DNA from: Saprospiraceae bacterium
Lineage (GTDB): Bacteria; Bacteroidota; Bacteroidia; Chitinophagales; Saprospiraceae
Assembly (NCBI GenBank): GCA_017985675.1
Contig: JAGNXB010000002.1
Span: 102,343-166,342 of the forward strand
DNA length: 64,000 nt
Reading direction: 5' to 3'
The notes beneath the pieces were generated by a model that worked only from the letters and a program-made list of their open reading frames with translations, was not told the DNA's origin and ran no database searches. Within the stretch, counting starts at the first letter, position 1, and each line of letters opens with the position of its first letter. A program made the translations under genes and the position numbers. Of this stretch, positions 26,268 through 35,434 are shown piece by piece.

Positions 26268-27911
26268 ATGACTAAAAAAAAAGAATACGACTTAGCCTTC
26301 AACAAAAATGAGGATACATTAAAACTTTCGGTGGCAAAGATGTTACATCGGCTTGCCAAAATCAAAGAAGGCGGCGGTTTAAAACGCATAGAAAAACTGC
26401 ATAGTGAAGGAAAACTTAGTGCGCGAGAGCGCATTGACTTACTTATCGATCCCAATTCATTCTTTCTTGAAATGGGTGCCTTTGCGGCTTATGATATGTA
26501 TGAAGAGCATGGAGGATGTCCTGCTGCCGGAGTTGTGGCAGGATTAGGATATGTTTCTGGTCGGATTTGTGTCATTGTGGCAAATGATGCTACTGTAAAA
26601 GCAGGAGCATGGTTTCCAATGACTGGTAAAAAGAATTTGCGGGCTCAGGAAATTGCCATGGAAAACCGCATTCCGATAATTTACCTGGTAGATAGTGCCG
26701 GGGTTTATTTGCCCATGCAAGATGAAATCTTTCCGGATAAAGAACATTTTGGGCGAATTTTTCGAAATAATGCACGCATGTCATCGATGGGCATCCCACA
26801 AATTGCAGCGGTAATGGGTTCATGTGTAGCAGGTGGCGCTTATTTGCCTATAATGTCTGACGAGGCGCTGATAGTGGAAGGCACTGGATCGATTTTTCTT
26901 GCCGGTCCTTACCTGGTAAAAGCCGCAATCGGAGAAGATGCCGACAAAGAAACCTTGGGTGGAGCCGCAACACACTGCGAAATCTCTGGCGTCACTGATT
27001 ACAAAATGCCAGATGATAAGACTTGCCTTGCCACAATCAGAGATTTGGTTAGCCGATTAGGGCGACAGGAGAATGCAGGCTTTGACCGAATATCGTCTCT
27101 TCCTCCCAAACTTTCGGAAGATGAAATTTACGGTTTATTTCCTGTTGACCCGGCTAAACCTTATAACACCATTGAAATTTTAAAACGGCTGGTTGATGAT
27201 TCCCATTTAACGGAATATAAAAAGGATTACGGCAAAACAATAACCTGCGCGTATGCAAGGATTGATGGTTGGTCTGTCGGGATAGTAGTCAATAACCGGT
27301 CTGTCGTTAAAAACGGAAAGGGTGAAATGCAGTTTGGGGGCGTAATTTACTCGGATAGTGCCGATAAAGCCACGCGATTCATTATGAATTGTAACCAGAA
27401 AAAAATCCCGCTGGTGTTTCTGCATGATGTCACCGGATTCATGGTTGGCTCCCGGTCCGAACATGGTGGTATCATCAAGGATGGTGCTAAAATGGTCAAT
27501 GCGGTTGCCAATTCTACAGTGCCGAAGTTCACTATCGTCATGGGGAATTCCTACGGAGCAGGTAACTATGCAATGTGCGGCAAGGCCTATGATCCCCGTC
27601 TGATCTACGCATGGCCGACTGCAAAAATAGCCGTAATGGGCGGCGACCAAGCCGCAAAAGTGCTAACACAAATACAGGTGGCCGGTTTGAAATCCAAAGG
27701 TCATCCTCCTCAACCTGAAGAGGAAGATGCCTTGTATAAACAAATTAAAATGCGCTATGACGAACAGACCACGCCATATTACGCTGCCTCCCGATTGTGG
27801 GTGGATGGTATTGTAGATCCTCTGGATACACGACGGATCATTTCAATGGGCATCGAGGCTGCAAACCATGCTCCCATTGAACGTTTTAATCCGGGTGTTA
27901 TTCAAACTTAA
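26268..27911 (+). CDS. mccB: Acyl-CoA carboxylase carboxyltransferase subunit (methylcrotonyl-CoA carboxylase beta type)
   Basis: A 547-residue biotin-dependent carboxyltransferase with N- and C-terminal crotonase-like halves. Features are a GKLSARERIDLLID N-terminal motif, the oxyanion region VMGSCVAGGAYLPIMSDE, and in the second half VFLHDVTGFMVGSRSEHGGIIKDGAKM and GNSYGAGNYAMCGKAYDPRLIYAWPTAKIAVMGG. These residues resemble methylcrotonyl-CoA (leucine breakdown) more than propionyl-CoA carboxylases, but a geranyl or related substrate is possible. The biotin-carrying alpha subunit is not in the window. Confidence 0.93.
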   Translation: MTKKKEYDLAFNKNEDTLKLSVAKMLHRLAKIKEGGGLKRIEKLHSEGKLSARERIDLLIDPNSFFLEMGAFAAYDMYEEHGGCPAAGVVAGLGYVSGRICVIVANDATVKAGAWFPMTGKKNLRAQEIAMENRIPIIYLVDSAGVYLPMQDEIFPDKEHFGRIFRNNARMSSMGIPQIAAVMGSCVAGGAYLPIMSDEALIVEGTGSIFLAGPYLVKAAIGEDADKETLGGAATHCEISGVTDYKMPDDKTCLATIRDLVSRLGRQENAGFDRISSLPPKLSEDEIYGLFPVDPAKPYNTIEILKRLVDDSHLTEYKKDYGKTITCAYARIDGWSVGIVVNNRSVVKNGKGEMQFGGVIYSDSADKATRFIMNCNQKKIPLVFLHDVTGFMVGSRSEHGGIIKDGAKMVNAVANSTVPKFTIVMGNSYGAGNYAMCGKAYDPRLIYAWPTAKIAVMGGDQAAKVLTQIQVAGLKSKGHPPQPEEEDALYKQIKMRYDEQTTPYYAASRLWVDGIVDPLDTRRIISMGIEAANHAPIERFNPGVIQT

Positions 27912-27929
27912 TACTTATGGTTTTCTATA

Positions 27930-28256
27930 ATGGCATCCAGAATTAATCTTCGACAATTTCTACTGCACACCCTATGCATCCTTGGCGCAGCATTGCCCTT
28001 GACTATTGCCCAAAAACCAGAAATCCCTAACCCGATACCACTAAAACAGTTTTTGAAATCAAGCATCCTGGATAAGTCCACCAGTAACATGCATTCGTCT
28101 GTTTATTTAACATTAGGTTTTAATTGTGATCCATACTTTTGTCGCAAGGAAAGGGATTTGGAAAAACAAAACGGATTTCCAGTACGTCTTCGACTGGGTG
28201 AGTGGAACTGGGTAGAACAATATGAAGGAAAGCGACAAAAAACGGATAATAATTGA
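27930..28256 (+). CDS. Small exported protein with FxCxxE motif, function unknown
   Basis: A 108-residue protein with a signal peptide (LLHTLCILGAALPLTIAQ). The mature region ends in a compact block: GFNCDPYFCRKERDLEKQ, then PVRLRLGEWNWVEQYEGK. I recall the C-terminal pattern (a Cys-rich FxCxxE, then PvRlRLG...V..yEGK) from small exported hypothetical proteins of other Bacteroidota, so I take it as real and conserved. No function is known to me. It follows the carboxylase gene by 18 bp on the same strand. Confidence 0.7.
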   Translation: MASRINLRQFLLHTLCILGAALPLTIAQKPEIPNPIPLKQFLKSSILDKSTSNMHSSVYLTLGFNCDPYFCRKERDLEKQNGFPVRLRLGEWNWVEQYEGKRQKTDNN

Positions 28257-28350
28257 AACGCTGCTTTATGCTTTCTTATTTACCTCTTGGACTTTTCAAA
28301 CATCTTCTTATATTCGATTTTTCTAAGTCGCCTAAACACAACCTAAGCTC

Positions 28351-28740
28351 ATGATGGAAACCAATGACCCCCTAAGCTCAGAATTAGTTGCTGCATCTGA
28401 CGGTAATCGAATCCTCGCGTACATTATCGACATGCTGATTGTAGTAGGTGTTTCTTTTATACCTAGAATCGGCTGGATGCTTGCTTTGGCTTATGTTGCA
28501 ACCAGAGATGCACTACCATTTCTTGAAGGTCAAAGTATTGGCAAAAAAGCAATGAAACTTCGTGCCGTAACGATGGAGGGCGCACCCCTTACCAATAATT
28601 GGAACGCTGGTTTAGTCCGAAATATCGTGTTGCTTATTCCTTTTTTTCCTTTGGTCGAACTTATCGTATTTTTTACCAATCCTGACCGACTAAGGCTTGG
28701 TGACCAATGGGCAAAAACCCGCGTTATTTCAGTAGCCTAA
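28351..28740 (+). CDS. RDD-family membrane protein
   Basis: A 129-residue RDD-family protein. Its start reads SDGNRILAYIIDMLIV, a variant of the family R..A..iD motif, followed by three hydrophobic helices. The later GQSIGKKAMKLRAV motif and the terminal RLGDQWAKTRVI are also diagnostic. RDD proteins are predicted small transporters or membrane modulators; a precise role is unknown. Two ATGs (28351 and 28354) open the frame. It converges on bshB1 with only 2 bp between stops. Confidence 0.92.
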   Translation: MMETNDPLSSELVAASDGNRILAYIIDMLIVVGVSFIPRIGWMLALAYVATRDALPFLEGQSIGKKAMKLRAVTMEGAPLTNNWNAGLVRNIVLLIPFFPLVELIVFFTNPDRLRLGDQWAKTRVISVA

Positions 28741-28742
28741 GC

Positions 28743-29462
28743 TTAGTCCAGGTCGAAGAAATTTCGGATCCCTGGAAATCGATCAGTGACAAATCCTTCC
28801 GCAAAGGTATATCCTGCCGGACGGCCCAGGTCTCGTGCTCTGGCCTCGATGAAGGCCAGGAAGTCCTTGCCTGAAATGGGCGTTTCAGGAGCATCCGACA
28901 TTGGGTCGTAAAATTGCGTCCTGAAGCACAATATTAATTCAATTTTTGACGGGAAGTAGGTCGTAATATCAATAACAAAATCAGGATTGACCCAGTTGTC
29001 CTGAATATAAAAGTAGGTGCTTTCAGGTCGCCATGGTAGCTGGGGTTCGCCTTGAGCATCAACAGTTTCAATTCGTCTCAATCCACTCAAAAATGCAGCT
29101 TGTCTGACGAGACTCGAAGCCCGGCCATGATCCGGGTGACGATCACTGGGTGCATTTGCCAAAATAATTTTAGGCTGGCAATTTCGGATTTGTTGAATGA
29201 CTTGTTTTAAAGAGCCTTCCGTAGGTTGGAAAAAACCATCCCCCAAATTGAGTTGTTGACGAAATGCCGCACCTAATTTGGTTGCAGCGTTGGACGCTTC
29301 TGCCGAGCGTGTGGTTGCATCACCGCGTGTCCCGAGTTCGCCTAATGTCAAATCAAGTAAGCCAACCGAATACCCATGGGCAATATGCCGAAGCAAAGTA
29401 CCCGAACAAGCAAGCTCAACATCATCAGGGTGAGCCCCGATAGCTAAAATATCCACATTCAT
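28743..29462 (-). CDS. bshB1: Bacillithiol biosynthesis deacetylase BshB1
   Basis: Removes the acetyl group from GlcNAc-malate in bacillithiol synthesis, the low-molecular-weight thiol of many Bacteroidota and Firmicutes. The LmbE-like fold shows the zinc motif GAHPDDVELACSGTL at the N-terminus, LTLGELGTRGD, and the second metal site PSDRHPDHGR. The C-terminal FRTQFYDP and FEGF-like AEGFVTDR are family features. The frame extends to 29540, but MNVDILAIGAHPDD at 29462 is the usual start; that ATG shares one base with the stop of the VWA gene (TAATG). Confidence 0.95.
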   Translation of the reverse strand: MNVDILAIGAHPDDVELACSGTLLRHIAHGYSVGLLDLTLGELGTRGDATTRSAEASNAATKLGAAFRQQLNLGDGFFQPTEGSLKQVIQQIRNCQPKIILANAPSDRHPDHGRASSLVRQAAFLSGLRRIETVDAQGEPQLPWRPESTYFYIQDNWVNPDFVIDITTYFPSKIELILCFRTQFYDPMSDAPETPISGKDFLAFIEARARDLGRPAGYTFAEGFVTDRFPGIRNFFDLD

Positions 29463-31561
29463 TAGTAGGATCCTTGATATCGTCGAATAAACCACTCCGC
29501 CCCTAACAAGATTATCAGCAACGCAAACAGCCATTTCCAATGGATTAATGGCTTTGATTGGATGGAGGAATACAATACTGGTTTTATTTGTTGATTTTCC
29601 CTGATAATTGCCTCCAAACTTGCTATGTCAGCAGGAGCTACCATTAAGCCACCCGATTCATCAGAAAGCAATCGAAGTAAATTATGGTCTGCTTGCAAAT
29701 CGGCTAATTCCTGATCGACAGGTTCGATACTAAATCGACCATCGTACGACAAATTTTGTTGATTATGCGTTGCCTTGGCGACAAATGTGTAATTACCCGG
29801 AGGGAAAAGCCCTGCTTGCAATGAATAAAGGGTGGCCGATTTATTCATCAAAAAGACAAATTCCTTTCCTTCCTCATTTTTAATAATAATCTGAATATCA
29901 GGATCAGTTATCAGTTCATATCCTTCATTATAAAGCTCCCCATCAAAGCGCAAAGGCTCATTTTCATTAAAAATTTGACGAGAGGGTTGCACTCGAAGTC
30001 GCCTTTTATCCTCTTGAACTGCTAAATAGTTTACTGTTTTACTAATCAGCTCATCAACAATATCATAGTTCTTATGCTGAAGAAAATCAAACATCCGCCA
30101 CTTCCACAATCCTTCAGCCGCAAGCACCCCAAACTTAATTTGATTTTCTTCGCCCACTAACCAAAGAGGATAGTTCGTATTAATGGCTCCAATACGCTGG
30201 TTCAGCAATGAAAAGCCCTGATTGATCACTGTAAAGTCACCAAAAGGTGCCAACATTGCAGGAAACTGGGAGATGCGTGACCGAACATCTTCTGACAAGG
30301 TGAATACTTGAAAGTCACCATCGATTTGTCCTTGAATCTCATTCATGTTCTTGCCATCACTTCTTATAGTAAGTAAATTCTGCAAACTATTAAATGAAGG
30401 AATACTAGACTGTGAGCCAAGTATAAACCACAAGGGGACCCTGGCTTGTTTCGCTTCCTGGAGGATGACTGAAGCAGGGTTTCTGATAGAAGGTATCTGA
30501 TGAAGAATGACCAAATCGTATGTTTTTAACGCCAGCCCCTGGTTCTTCGCAAACCGAATATCAACCTGGTAATTTTTTGTTGTACTGAGACTTTGGCGTA
30601 TAGCGGCTAGGTCAGGATGAGGTGCATCAGCTAAGAGTAGAATTTTTTGTCGGGCATCCAAAATTTCTATATACATATCCCGAGTATTGTTGGCTTGATT
30701 GCGCTCATCAGGTATACTGGTCAACGAAAATCGATACCTTCTTACCCCGGCTGCCGTTGCATTCAATATGATTTCACGTGTCTGAAAGTAGGGATCCTGG
30801 TCAAAACCTATGGCTTGGGTTGTAACCAGACTTGGCTTGCCTGAAGTAATATCATAGACTTTCAATTCACTTTTTTCGCCTTTTGCATTTCTGGCAAGCA
30901 GGTCGATTTGGATTGTAAAACGATCTCCTTTATAGGCAACCTTATTATGGAAGAGTCTTTTAATCGTTAAGTCACGAATGGGTGTTGGATCTCCTAAGGC
31001 TACATTAAATAATGGCACTTTCGTGATTGTGTTACTGTACAGTGGATTGGAGCCTTTGTTAAATAATCCATCAGAGAGCATGATGACAGCTCCCAGGCGC
31101 TGTTGATCAAATGCTTCTCTTGCAAAGCTTAAAGCTTGCTCAATATCGGTCACGTTATCTTTAAACTCCGATTGAGATTCCTCCCTGACCGTTTTACCAA
31201 AAGCATATGTTTCGACTGCATAATCATCTGACAAGGAAGCTTTCAATTCGTCAATTGCATTACCAAGCTGATCAAGCATAGTTTTATTTGCTCCAAATGC
31301 AATTGATTCAGAAGCATCTTGCAGCACTAAAATAATGGGTTTTTTCACCTCTGTGTCAATTCGCTTTAACAAAGGGGCCAGTAAGAGAAAACAGAGCAGA
31401 CTAATAACAAATCCGCGAACGGCAGCGAGACTTGCCCTTACGATGAATGGTTTTTCTTGAAATGGCGCGGCTTTGTAATACAATATGAATGCTGCAATCG
31501 AACCAACGAGCAGACATGCAACTACGAACCACCAGGGTTGTGAAATGTAAATACTTCCCAA
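29462..31561 (-). CDS. VWA-domain membrane protein
   Basis: A 699-residue protein with two N-terminal transmembrane helices (about 9-30 and 45-66), then a von Willebrand A domain whose metal site DASES (82-86) and later AVIMLSDGLFNKGSNPL are intact. A central region (about 310-500) resembles a glutamine-amidotransferase-like fold, followed by Ig-like strands and a final helix (about 676-693). This layout matches large VWA proteins of Bacteroidota related to the BatA/B group or to membrane-proximal DUF4159-like proteins. Function is unknown. It is upstream of, and translationally coupled to, bshB1. Confidence 0.85.
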   Translation of the reverse strand: MGSIYISQPWWFVVACLLVGSIAAFILYYKAAPFQEKPFIVRASLAAVRGFVISLLCFLLLAPLLKRIDTEVKKPIILVLQDASESIAFGANKTMLDQLGNAIDELKASLSDDYAVETYAFGKTVREESQSEFKDNVTDIEQALSFAREAFDQQRLGAVIMLSDGLFNKGSNPLYSNTITKVPLFNVALGDPTPIRDLTIKRLFHNKVAYKGDRFTIQIDLLARNAKGEKSELKVYDITSGKPSLVTTQAIGFDQDPYFQTREIILNATAAGVRRYRFSLTSIPDERNQANNTRDMYIEILDARQKILLLADAPHPDLAAIRQSLSTTKNYQVDIRFAKNQGLALKTYDLVILHQIPSIRNPASVILQEAKQARVPLWFILGSQSSIPSFNSLQNLLTIRSDGKNMNEIQGQIDGDFQVFTLSEDVRSRISQFPAMLAPFGDFTVINQGFSLLNQRIGAINTNYPLWLVGEENQIKFGVLAAEGLWKWRMFDFLQHKNYDIVDELISKTVNYLAVQEDKRRLRVQPSRQIFNENEPLRFDGELYNEGYELITDPDIQIIIKNEEGKEFVFLMNKSATLYSLQAGLFPPGNYTFVAKATHNQQNLSYDGRFSIEPVDQELADLQADHNLLRLLSDESGGLMVAPADIASLEAIIRENQQIKPVLYSSIQSKPLIHWKWLFALLIILLGAEWFIRRYQGSY

Positions 31562-31706
31562 AGTAAGGGTTTAAGGGTTGAAACGTGTGGTCAGCCACAA
31601 AGTTATACGCTTGGTGATAAAAGTTTCTTGTTAAAGCGCTTCACCTGATGGATAACTTATATCAAATTTGACCGTTTAATCCAAAAGTAAAGTCGATCCC
31701 TGCAAT

Positions 31707-32996
31707 ATGAAAGGAATGAACATACGAGGCTTGGCCTTGACAATATTGGTCTTGTTTTGCTTCATGGGAAGCATGAAAGCGGCCCAAATGTTGGTCCCAA
31801 TGGACGAAAGTCAAAAACAACATCTTAAAGCTTACGGTATTACATACTGGGTACTCGCCCAGGGCGTTGAGGCATATTGGCTTCTCAACTACCGCGGTGG
31901 AAGTTTTTCATTTGCACATAGTATTGCATTTGAAAAAGAATGCCGTGCTCGTGGTGTTATCTTTGAAGTAATACCAGATGCCCAGTTTAATAAAATTCTT
32001 CAGGACATTAGCAATCCAGAATTGAATCAGGAGGCAATGAAATTGGAAAAGGCGCCAAAGATCGCGGTATACACGCCAGAAATTGATTCAAAAGGCGTTC
32101 GGATTCAACCATGGGATGATGCAGTTACTTTAGTGCTGACGTATGCGGAAATACCTTACGAAACACTTTATGACAGGGAGGTGATCAATGATCAACTGGC
32201 ACAATATGACTGGTTACATCTTCATCATGAAGATTTCACTGGCCAGTATGGTAAATTTTACCGGTCCTACTCTACTCAACCGTGGTATAAAGAGAATCAA
32301 CGTCGGATGGAGGCACTTGCTGAAAGTCTGGGCTTCTCAAAAGTTTCCCAGCTGAAGTTGGAAGTGGTCAAAAAAATTAAAAATTATGTTGGAGGAGGTG
32401 GCTTTATGTTTGCCATGTGTTCCGCCACAGACACATATGATATCGCACTTTCGGCAGAAGGTGTTGACATCTGCGATGCCATATATGATGGCGACGGATT
32501 CGACAAACAAGCCCAAAGCAAGCTGGATTTTTCTAAAACGTTTGCATTTACGAATTATCGTTTGGTGATGAATCCGCTGGAGTACGAGTATTCCAATATC
32601 GATAATAATAGCCAACAACGCACTCCGCAAACGGATTACTTTTCACTGTTTGAATTTTCAGCAAAATGGGATCCAGTTCCAACCATGTTAACACAAAACC
32701 ATACTCAGACGGTTAAAGGTTTCATGGGGCAAACTACTGCATTCAACAAAAAAATCCTCAAGCCTGAGGTCCTAATTTTAGGAGAAAACAAAGCTCAAAA
32801 TGAAGTGCGTTATATTCACGGCGGTTTTGGTGAAGGTTTCTGGACTTTTTTTGGAGGCCACGACCCTGAAGATTACAGGCACTTTGTTGGTGACCCGGAG
32901 ACGGACTTACTGCTCCATCCCAATTCACCCGGATATCGGCTTATATTAAACAACATATTATTCCCTGCTGCCCGAAAGAAAAAACGCAAGACATAG
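31707..32996 (+). CDS. Conserved exported protein of unclear function (often auto-labelled asparagine synthetase B)
   Basis: A 429-residue protein with a signal peptide (ALTILVLFCFMGSMKAAQ). It begins LVPMDESQKQHLKAYGITYWVL, contains a GGSF segment, and from residue 115 has a Rossmann-like region (PKIAVYTPEI...WDDAVTLVLTYAEIPYETLYD...YDWLHLHHEDFTGQYG...GGGGFMFAMCSATDTYDIAL) resembling class I amidotransferase/ThuA-like folds. I recognise this family in many Bacteroidota, sometimes annotated asparagine synthetase B, but none of the class II amidotransferase or synthetase motifs is visible, and it is exported. Zinc or glycan chemistry is possible from the His/Asp-rich stretches (HLHHEDF, GGHDPEDYRHF). 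It appears to be transcribed alone. Confidence 0.8.
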   Translation: MKGMNIRGLALTILVLFCFMGSMKAAQMLVPMDESQKQHLKAYGITYWVLAQGVEAYWLLNYRGGSFSFAHSIAFEKECRARGVIFEVIPDAQFNKILQDISNPELNQEAMKLEKAPKIAVYTPEIDSKGVRIQPWDDAVTLVLTYAEIPYETLYDREVINDQLAQYDWLHLHHEDFTGQYGKFYRSYSTQPWYKENQRRMEALAESLGFSKVSQLKLEVVKKIKNYVGGGGFMFAMCSATDTYDIALSAEGVDICDAIYDGDGFDKQAQSKLDFSKTFAFTNYRLVMNPLEYEYSNIDNNSQQRTPQTDYFSLFEFSAKWDPVPTMLTQNHTQTVKGFMGQTTAFNKKILKPEVLILGENKAQNEVRYIHGGFGEGFWTFFGGHDPEDYRHFVGDPETDLLLHPNSPGYRLILNNILFPAARKKKRKT

Positions 32997-33029
32997 GCAC
33001 AACACCTGCCGATTATCTATCTTGCCGGC

Positions 33030-34157
33030 ATGGCAAACGAGCGGGAATATATCGCCACGACCCTTGGCGGATTGGAGCAGGTTCTTGAAGAGGAATTGCG
33101 ATCGATTGGTGCAGGTTGGACTGAGATCGGAACCAGGATGGTCCGTTTTCGGGGCGGATACGATATTTTATATCGTTCATGTTATACCTTGCGAACGGCA
33201 CTAAGAGTTTTGGAACCGCTAACCAGTTTCGTTATTCGAACGGAGAAAGATCTCTATGACAGGGTGATCGATCTGCCTTGGCGAAAAATCCTGGGTCCAG
33301 ATCAGACATTTGCTATAACTCCTGTTGTGTTTTCCACCCTTTTCCCGCACACCAATTACCCTTCACTTGTGGTGAAAGATGCGCTCTGTGATCGTATCCG
33401 CAAAGAAACCGGCAGGCGACCTTCTATTGACAAGGACTACCCGGATATTCGGTTAAATCTTCATATTCACGAACGCGAAGTAGATATTTCGTTAGATGCG
33501 GTTGGTTCAAGTATGCACCAAAGAGGTTACCGCAGATTTAATGGCCTTGCGCCTTTGAATGAAGTCCTGGCCGCAGGTATGTTACGTCTTGCGGATTGGA
33601 CACCAGCCAAACCACTCCTGGATCCGATGTGCGGATCTGCCACCCTTCTCATTGAGGCTGGAGAATGGGCCATCAAAAGACCATCACAGGTACGACGCGG
33701 ACGTTTTGGTTTTCAGGGCTGGCTTGATTTTGACCCGGGCTTGTGGCGCAGGGTAAAACAAGGAATAACAGACCTTCCTTTTCCAGCCGGTCTTGATCTG
33801 CATGGTGCCGATATGGACATGGAGATCCTGGAAGGGGGGCGTAGCAACATCCGCGTTGCAGGTATGGGCGAGGTCATAGAAACCAAATTACAAGACTTCT
33901 TTACCATGCCGCCACCTAAGAACCCCGGAATTGTGATGCTTAATCCACCTTATGATGAACGAATCCCACTAGACGAGGCAGAAGTATACTACAGTAAAAT
34001 AGGAGACAAACTCAAAAAGGATTTTACGGGCTCAACGGCTTGGGTGTTGTCCTCAAACAAAATGGCTTTAAAACAGATTGGTCTGAAGTCAGCCAAACGC
34101 TATCCCTTATTTAATGGTCCACTGGAGACGGAATTTTGTCGTTATGATTTGTTTTAG
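33030..34157 (+). CDS. THUMP-domain class I RNA methyltransferase (RlmL/YpsC-like)
   Basis: A 375-residue protein with an N-terminal THUMP-type RNA-binding region (about 45-155) and a Rossmann methyltransferase domain. The SAM-binding motif LLDPMCGSATLLIEAG is near residues 197-211, and the catalytic NPPYDER near 308 marks an N2-guanine methyltransferase. This matches the N-terminal half of RlmL (23S rRNA m2G2445) and the YpsC family. The target base is not provable here. A TATCTTGC near-match to the -7 box sits 4 nt before the ATG. Confidence 0.93.
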   Translation: MANEREYIATTLGGLEQVLEEELRSIGAGWTEIGTRMVRFRGGYDILYRSCYTLRTALRVLEPLTSFVIRTEKDLYDRVIDLPWRKILGPDQTFAITPVVFSTLFPHTNYPSLVVKDALCDRIRKETGRRPSIDKDYPDIRLNLHIHEREVDISLDAVGSSMHQRGYRRFNGLAPLNEVLAAGMLRLADWTPAKPLLDPMCGSATLLIEAGEWAIKRPSQVRRGRFGFQGWLDFDPGLWRRVKQGITDLPFPAGLDLHGADMDMEILEGGRSNIRVAGMGEVIETKLQDFFTMPPPKNPGIVMLNPPYDERIPLDEAEVYYSKIGDKLKKDFTGSTAWVLSSNKMALKQIGLKSAKRYPLFNGPLETEFCRYDLF

Positions 34158-34161
34158 CGGA

Positions 34162-34184
34162 GGATTGAAAGAGGTTTTCAATCC
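34162..34184 (+). terminator. Possible terminator hairpin after the THUMP methyltransferase
   Basis: Perfect 9-bp stem GGATTGAAA/TTTCAATCC around a 5-nt loop, 5 bp after the stop codon. It lacks a T-run, so termination efficiency is uncertain. Confidence 0.4.
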
Positions 34185-34228
34185 CTACATTATGGCACGT
34201 TATGATGAACTGTTTAACCAGGGTTAAT

Positions 34229-34236
34229 TATCTTTC
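34229..34236 (+). promoter_or_regulatory. -7 box (TATCTTTC) for fabH
   Basis: TATCTTTC differs from TAnnTTTG only at the last base, ending 14 nt before the fabH ATG. It fits a promoter within the 93-bp gap after the methyltransferase. Confidence 0.4.
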
Positions 34237-34250
34237 GCAAAAATATAATC

Positions 34251-35321
34251 ATGATAAGGTCAAAAATAGCCGGGATAGGCAAATACCTTCCTGAGAAGAT
34301 TGTTACAAATGACGACCTGTCAAAAGTAATGGATACAACGGATGAATGGATCCAGGAGCGCACTGGTATTCAGGAGCGCCGATATGGTAAAAAACATGAG
34401 GAGACCACTACTACCATGGGGGCTGCCGCAGCACGTAAAGCCATAGAGCGTGCCGGAATAACACCTGATGATATAGATTTTATCATTTTTGCCACATTGA
34501 GTCCGGATTATTATTTCCCTGGATGTGGCGTGTTGATTCAACGCGAACTCGGTATTACTCACAAAGAAGTGGGTGCAGTTGATATTCGAAACCAATGTAC
34601 CGGATTTGTTTACGGATTGACCATCGGCGATCAGTTTATCCGTTCGGGCACTTATAAAAACGTATTAGTTGTAGGTTCCGAAATGCATAGTATGGGATTG
34701 GACTTTAGTACCCGAGGCCGGAATGTTACCGTGATTTTTGGCGATGGCGCGGGTGCTGTCCTTTTACAGCCTACTGAGGAGCCCGGTACAGGGATCTTGT
34801 GCAATAAACTGCATTCCGATGGGACCTATGCTGAAAAGCTGGCATTCATTAATCCTGGCTCTCACGGCGGCTATCATGCCCCACATATGGATGAACCTCA
34901 GGATTTTGGATACCCGGAGGACGACACTTATGGTGGAATCTTCCTAACTGACCGAATGGTGGCGGAAGGTCAAATCTTCCCAAATATGGAAGGGCAATTT
35001 GTTTTCAAAACAGCGGTACAAAAATTTCCTGCCGTTATTTTGGAAGTACTTTCTGAACAAGGTCTTACACCTGCCGACCTAAAGATGCTCATTCCACACC
35101 AGGCAAATCTGCGGATTAGTCAGTTTGTACAGCGTACGCTCCGACTCAGGGATGACCAGGTTTGGAATAATATTCAAAGGTATGGCAACACCACAGCCGC
35201 CTCAGTTCCCATAGCACTATGTGAAGCGTGGGAGGCAGGGGCTATACGATCTGGAGACCTGGTTTGCCTTGCGGCTTTCGGTAGCGGCTTTACCTGGGGA
35301 GCTAACCTGATCCGATTTTAA
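34251..35321 (+). CDS. fabH: 3-oxoacyl-ACP synthase III (KAS III)
   Basis: Starts fatty-acid chains by condensing acyl-CoA with malonyl-ACP. The catalytic triad is visible: Cys116 in RNQCTGF, His in IPHQANLRI and Asn in YGNTTAASVPIA. The C-terminal GDLVCLAAFGSGFTWGANLIRF is classic. At 356 residues it is longer than E. coli FabH and includes an insertion with HGGYHAPHMDEPQDFGYPEDD, a feature of a Bacteroidota-type subgroup. It may use longer or branched primers. It is not linked to plsX or rpmF here. Confidence 0.95.
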   Translation: MIRSKIAGIGKYLPEKIVTNDDLSKVMDTTDEWIQERTGIQERRYGKKHEETTTTMGAAAARKAIERAGITPDDIDFIIFATLSPDYYFPGCGVLIQRELGITHKEVGAVDIRNQCTGFVYGLTIGDQFIRSGTYKNVLVVGSEMHSMGLDFSTRGRNVTVIFGDGAGAVLLQPTEEPGTGILCNKLHSDGTYAEKLAFINPGSHGGYHAPHMDEPQDFGYPEDDTYGGIFLTDRMVAEGQIFPNMEGQFVFKTAVQKFPAVILEVLSEQGLTPADLKMLIPHQANLRISQFVQRTLRLRDDQVWNNIQRYGNTTAASVPIALCEAWEAGAIRSGDLVCLAAFGSGFTWGANLIRF

Positions 35322-35434
35322 CCAACCTGCTGTTGAAGTTGGGTTATGAGTCCACTATTTAGCGTAAAGTTTATATTTTAAGTCCCTGCAATCCTATATA
35401 TTTGAGCTTTACTAATTCTTAAAATATGACATTT

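Noticed and set aside
27207..27650. 147-residue minus-strand frame within the carboxyltransferase gene
   Set aside because: Antisense shadow of a conserved gene; no signal, motif or promoter supports it.
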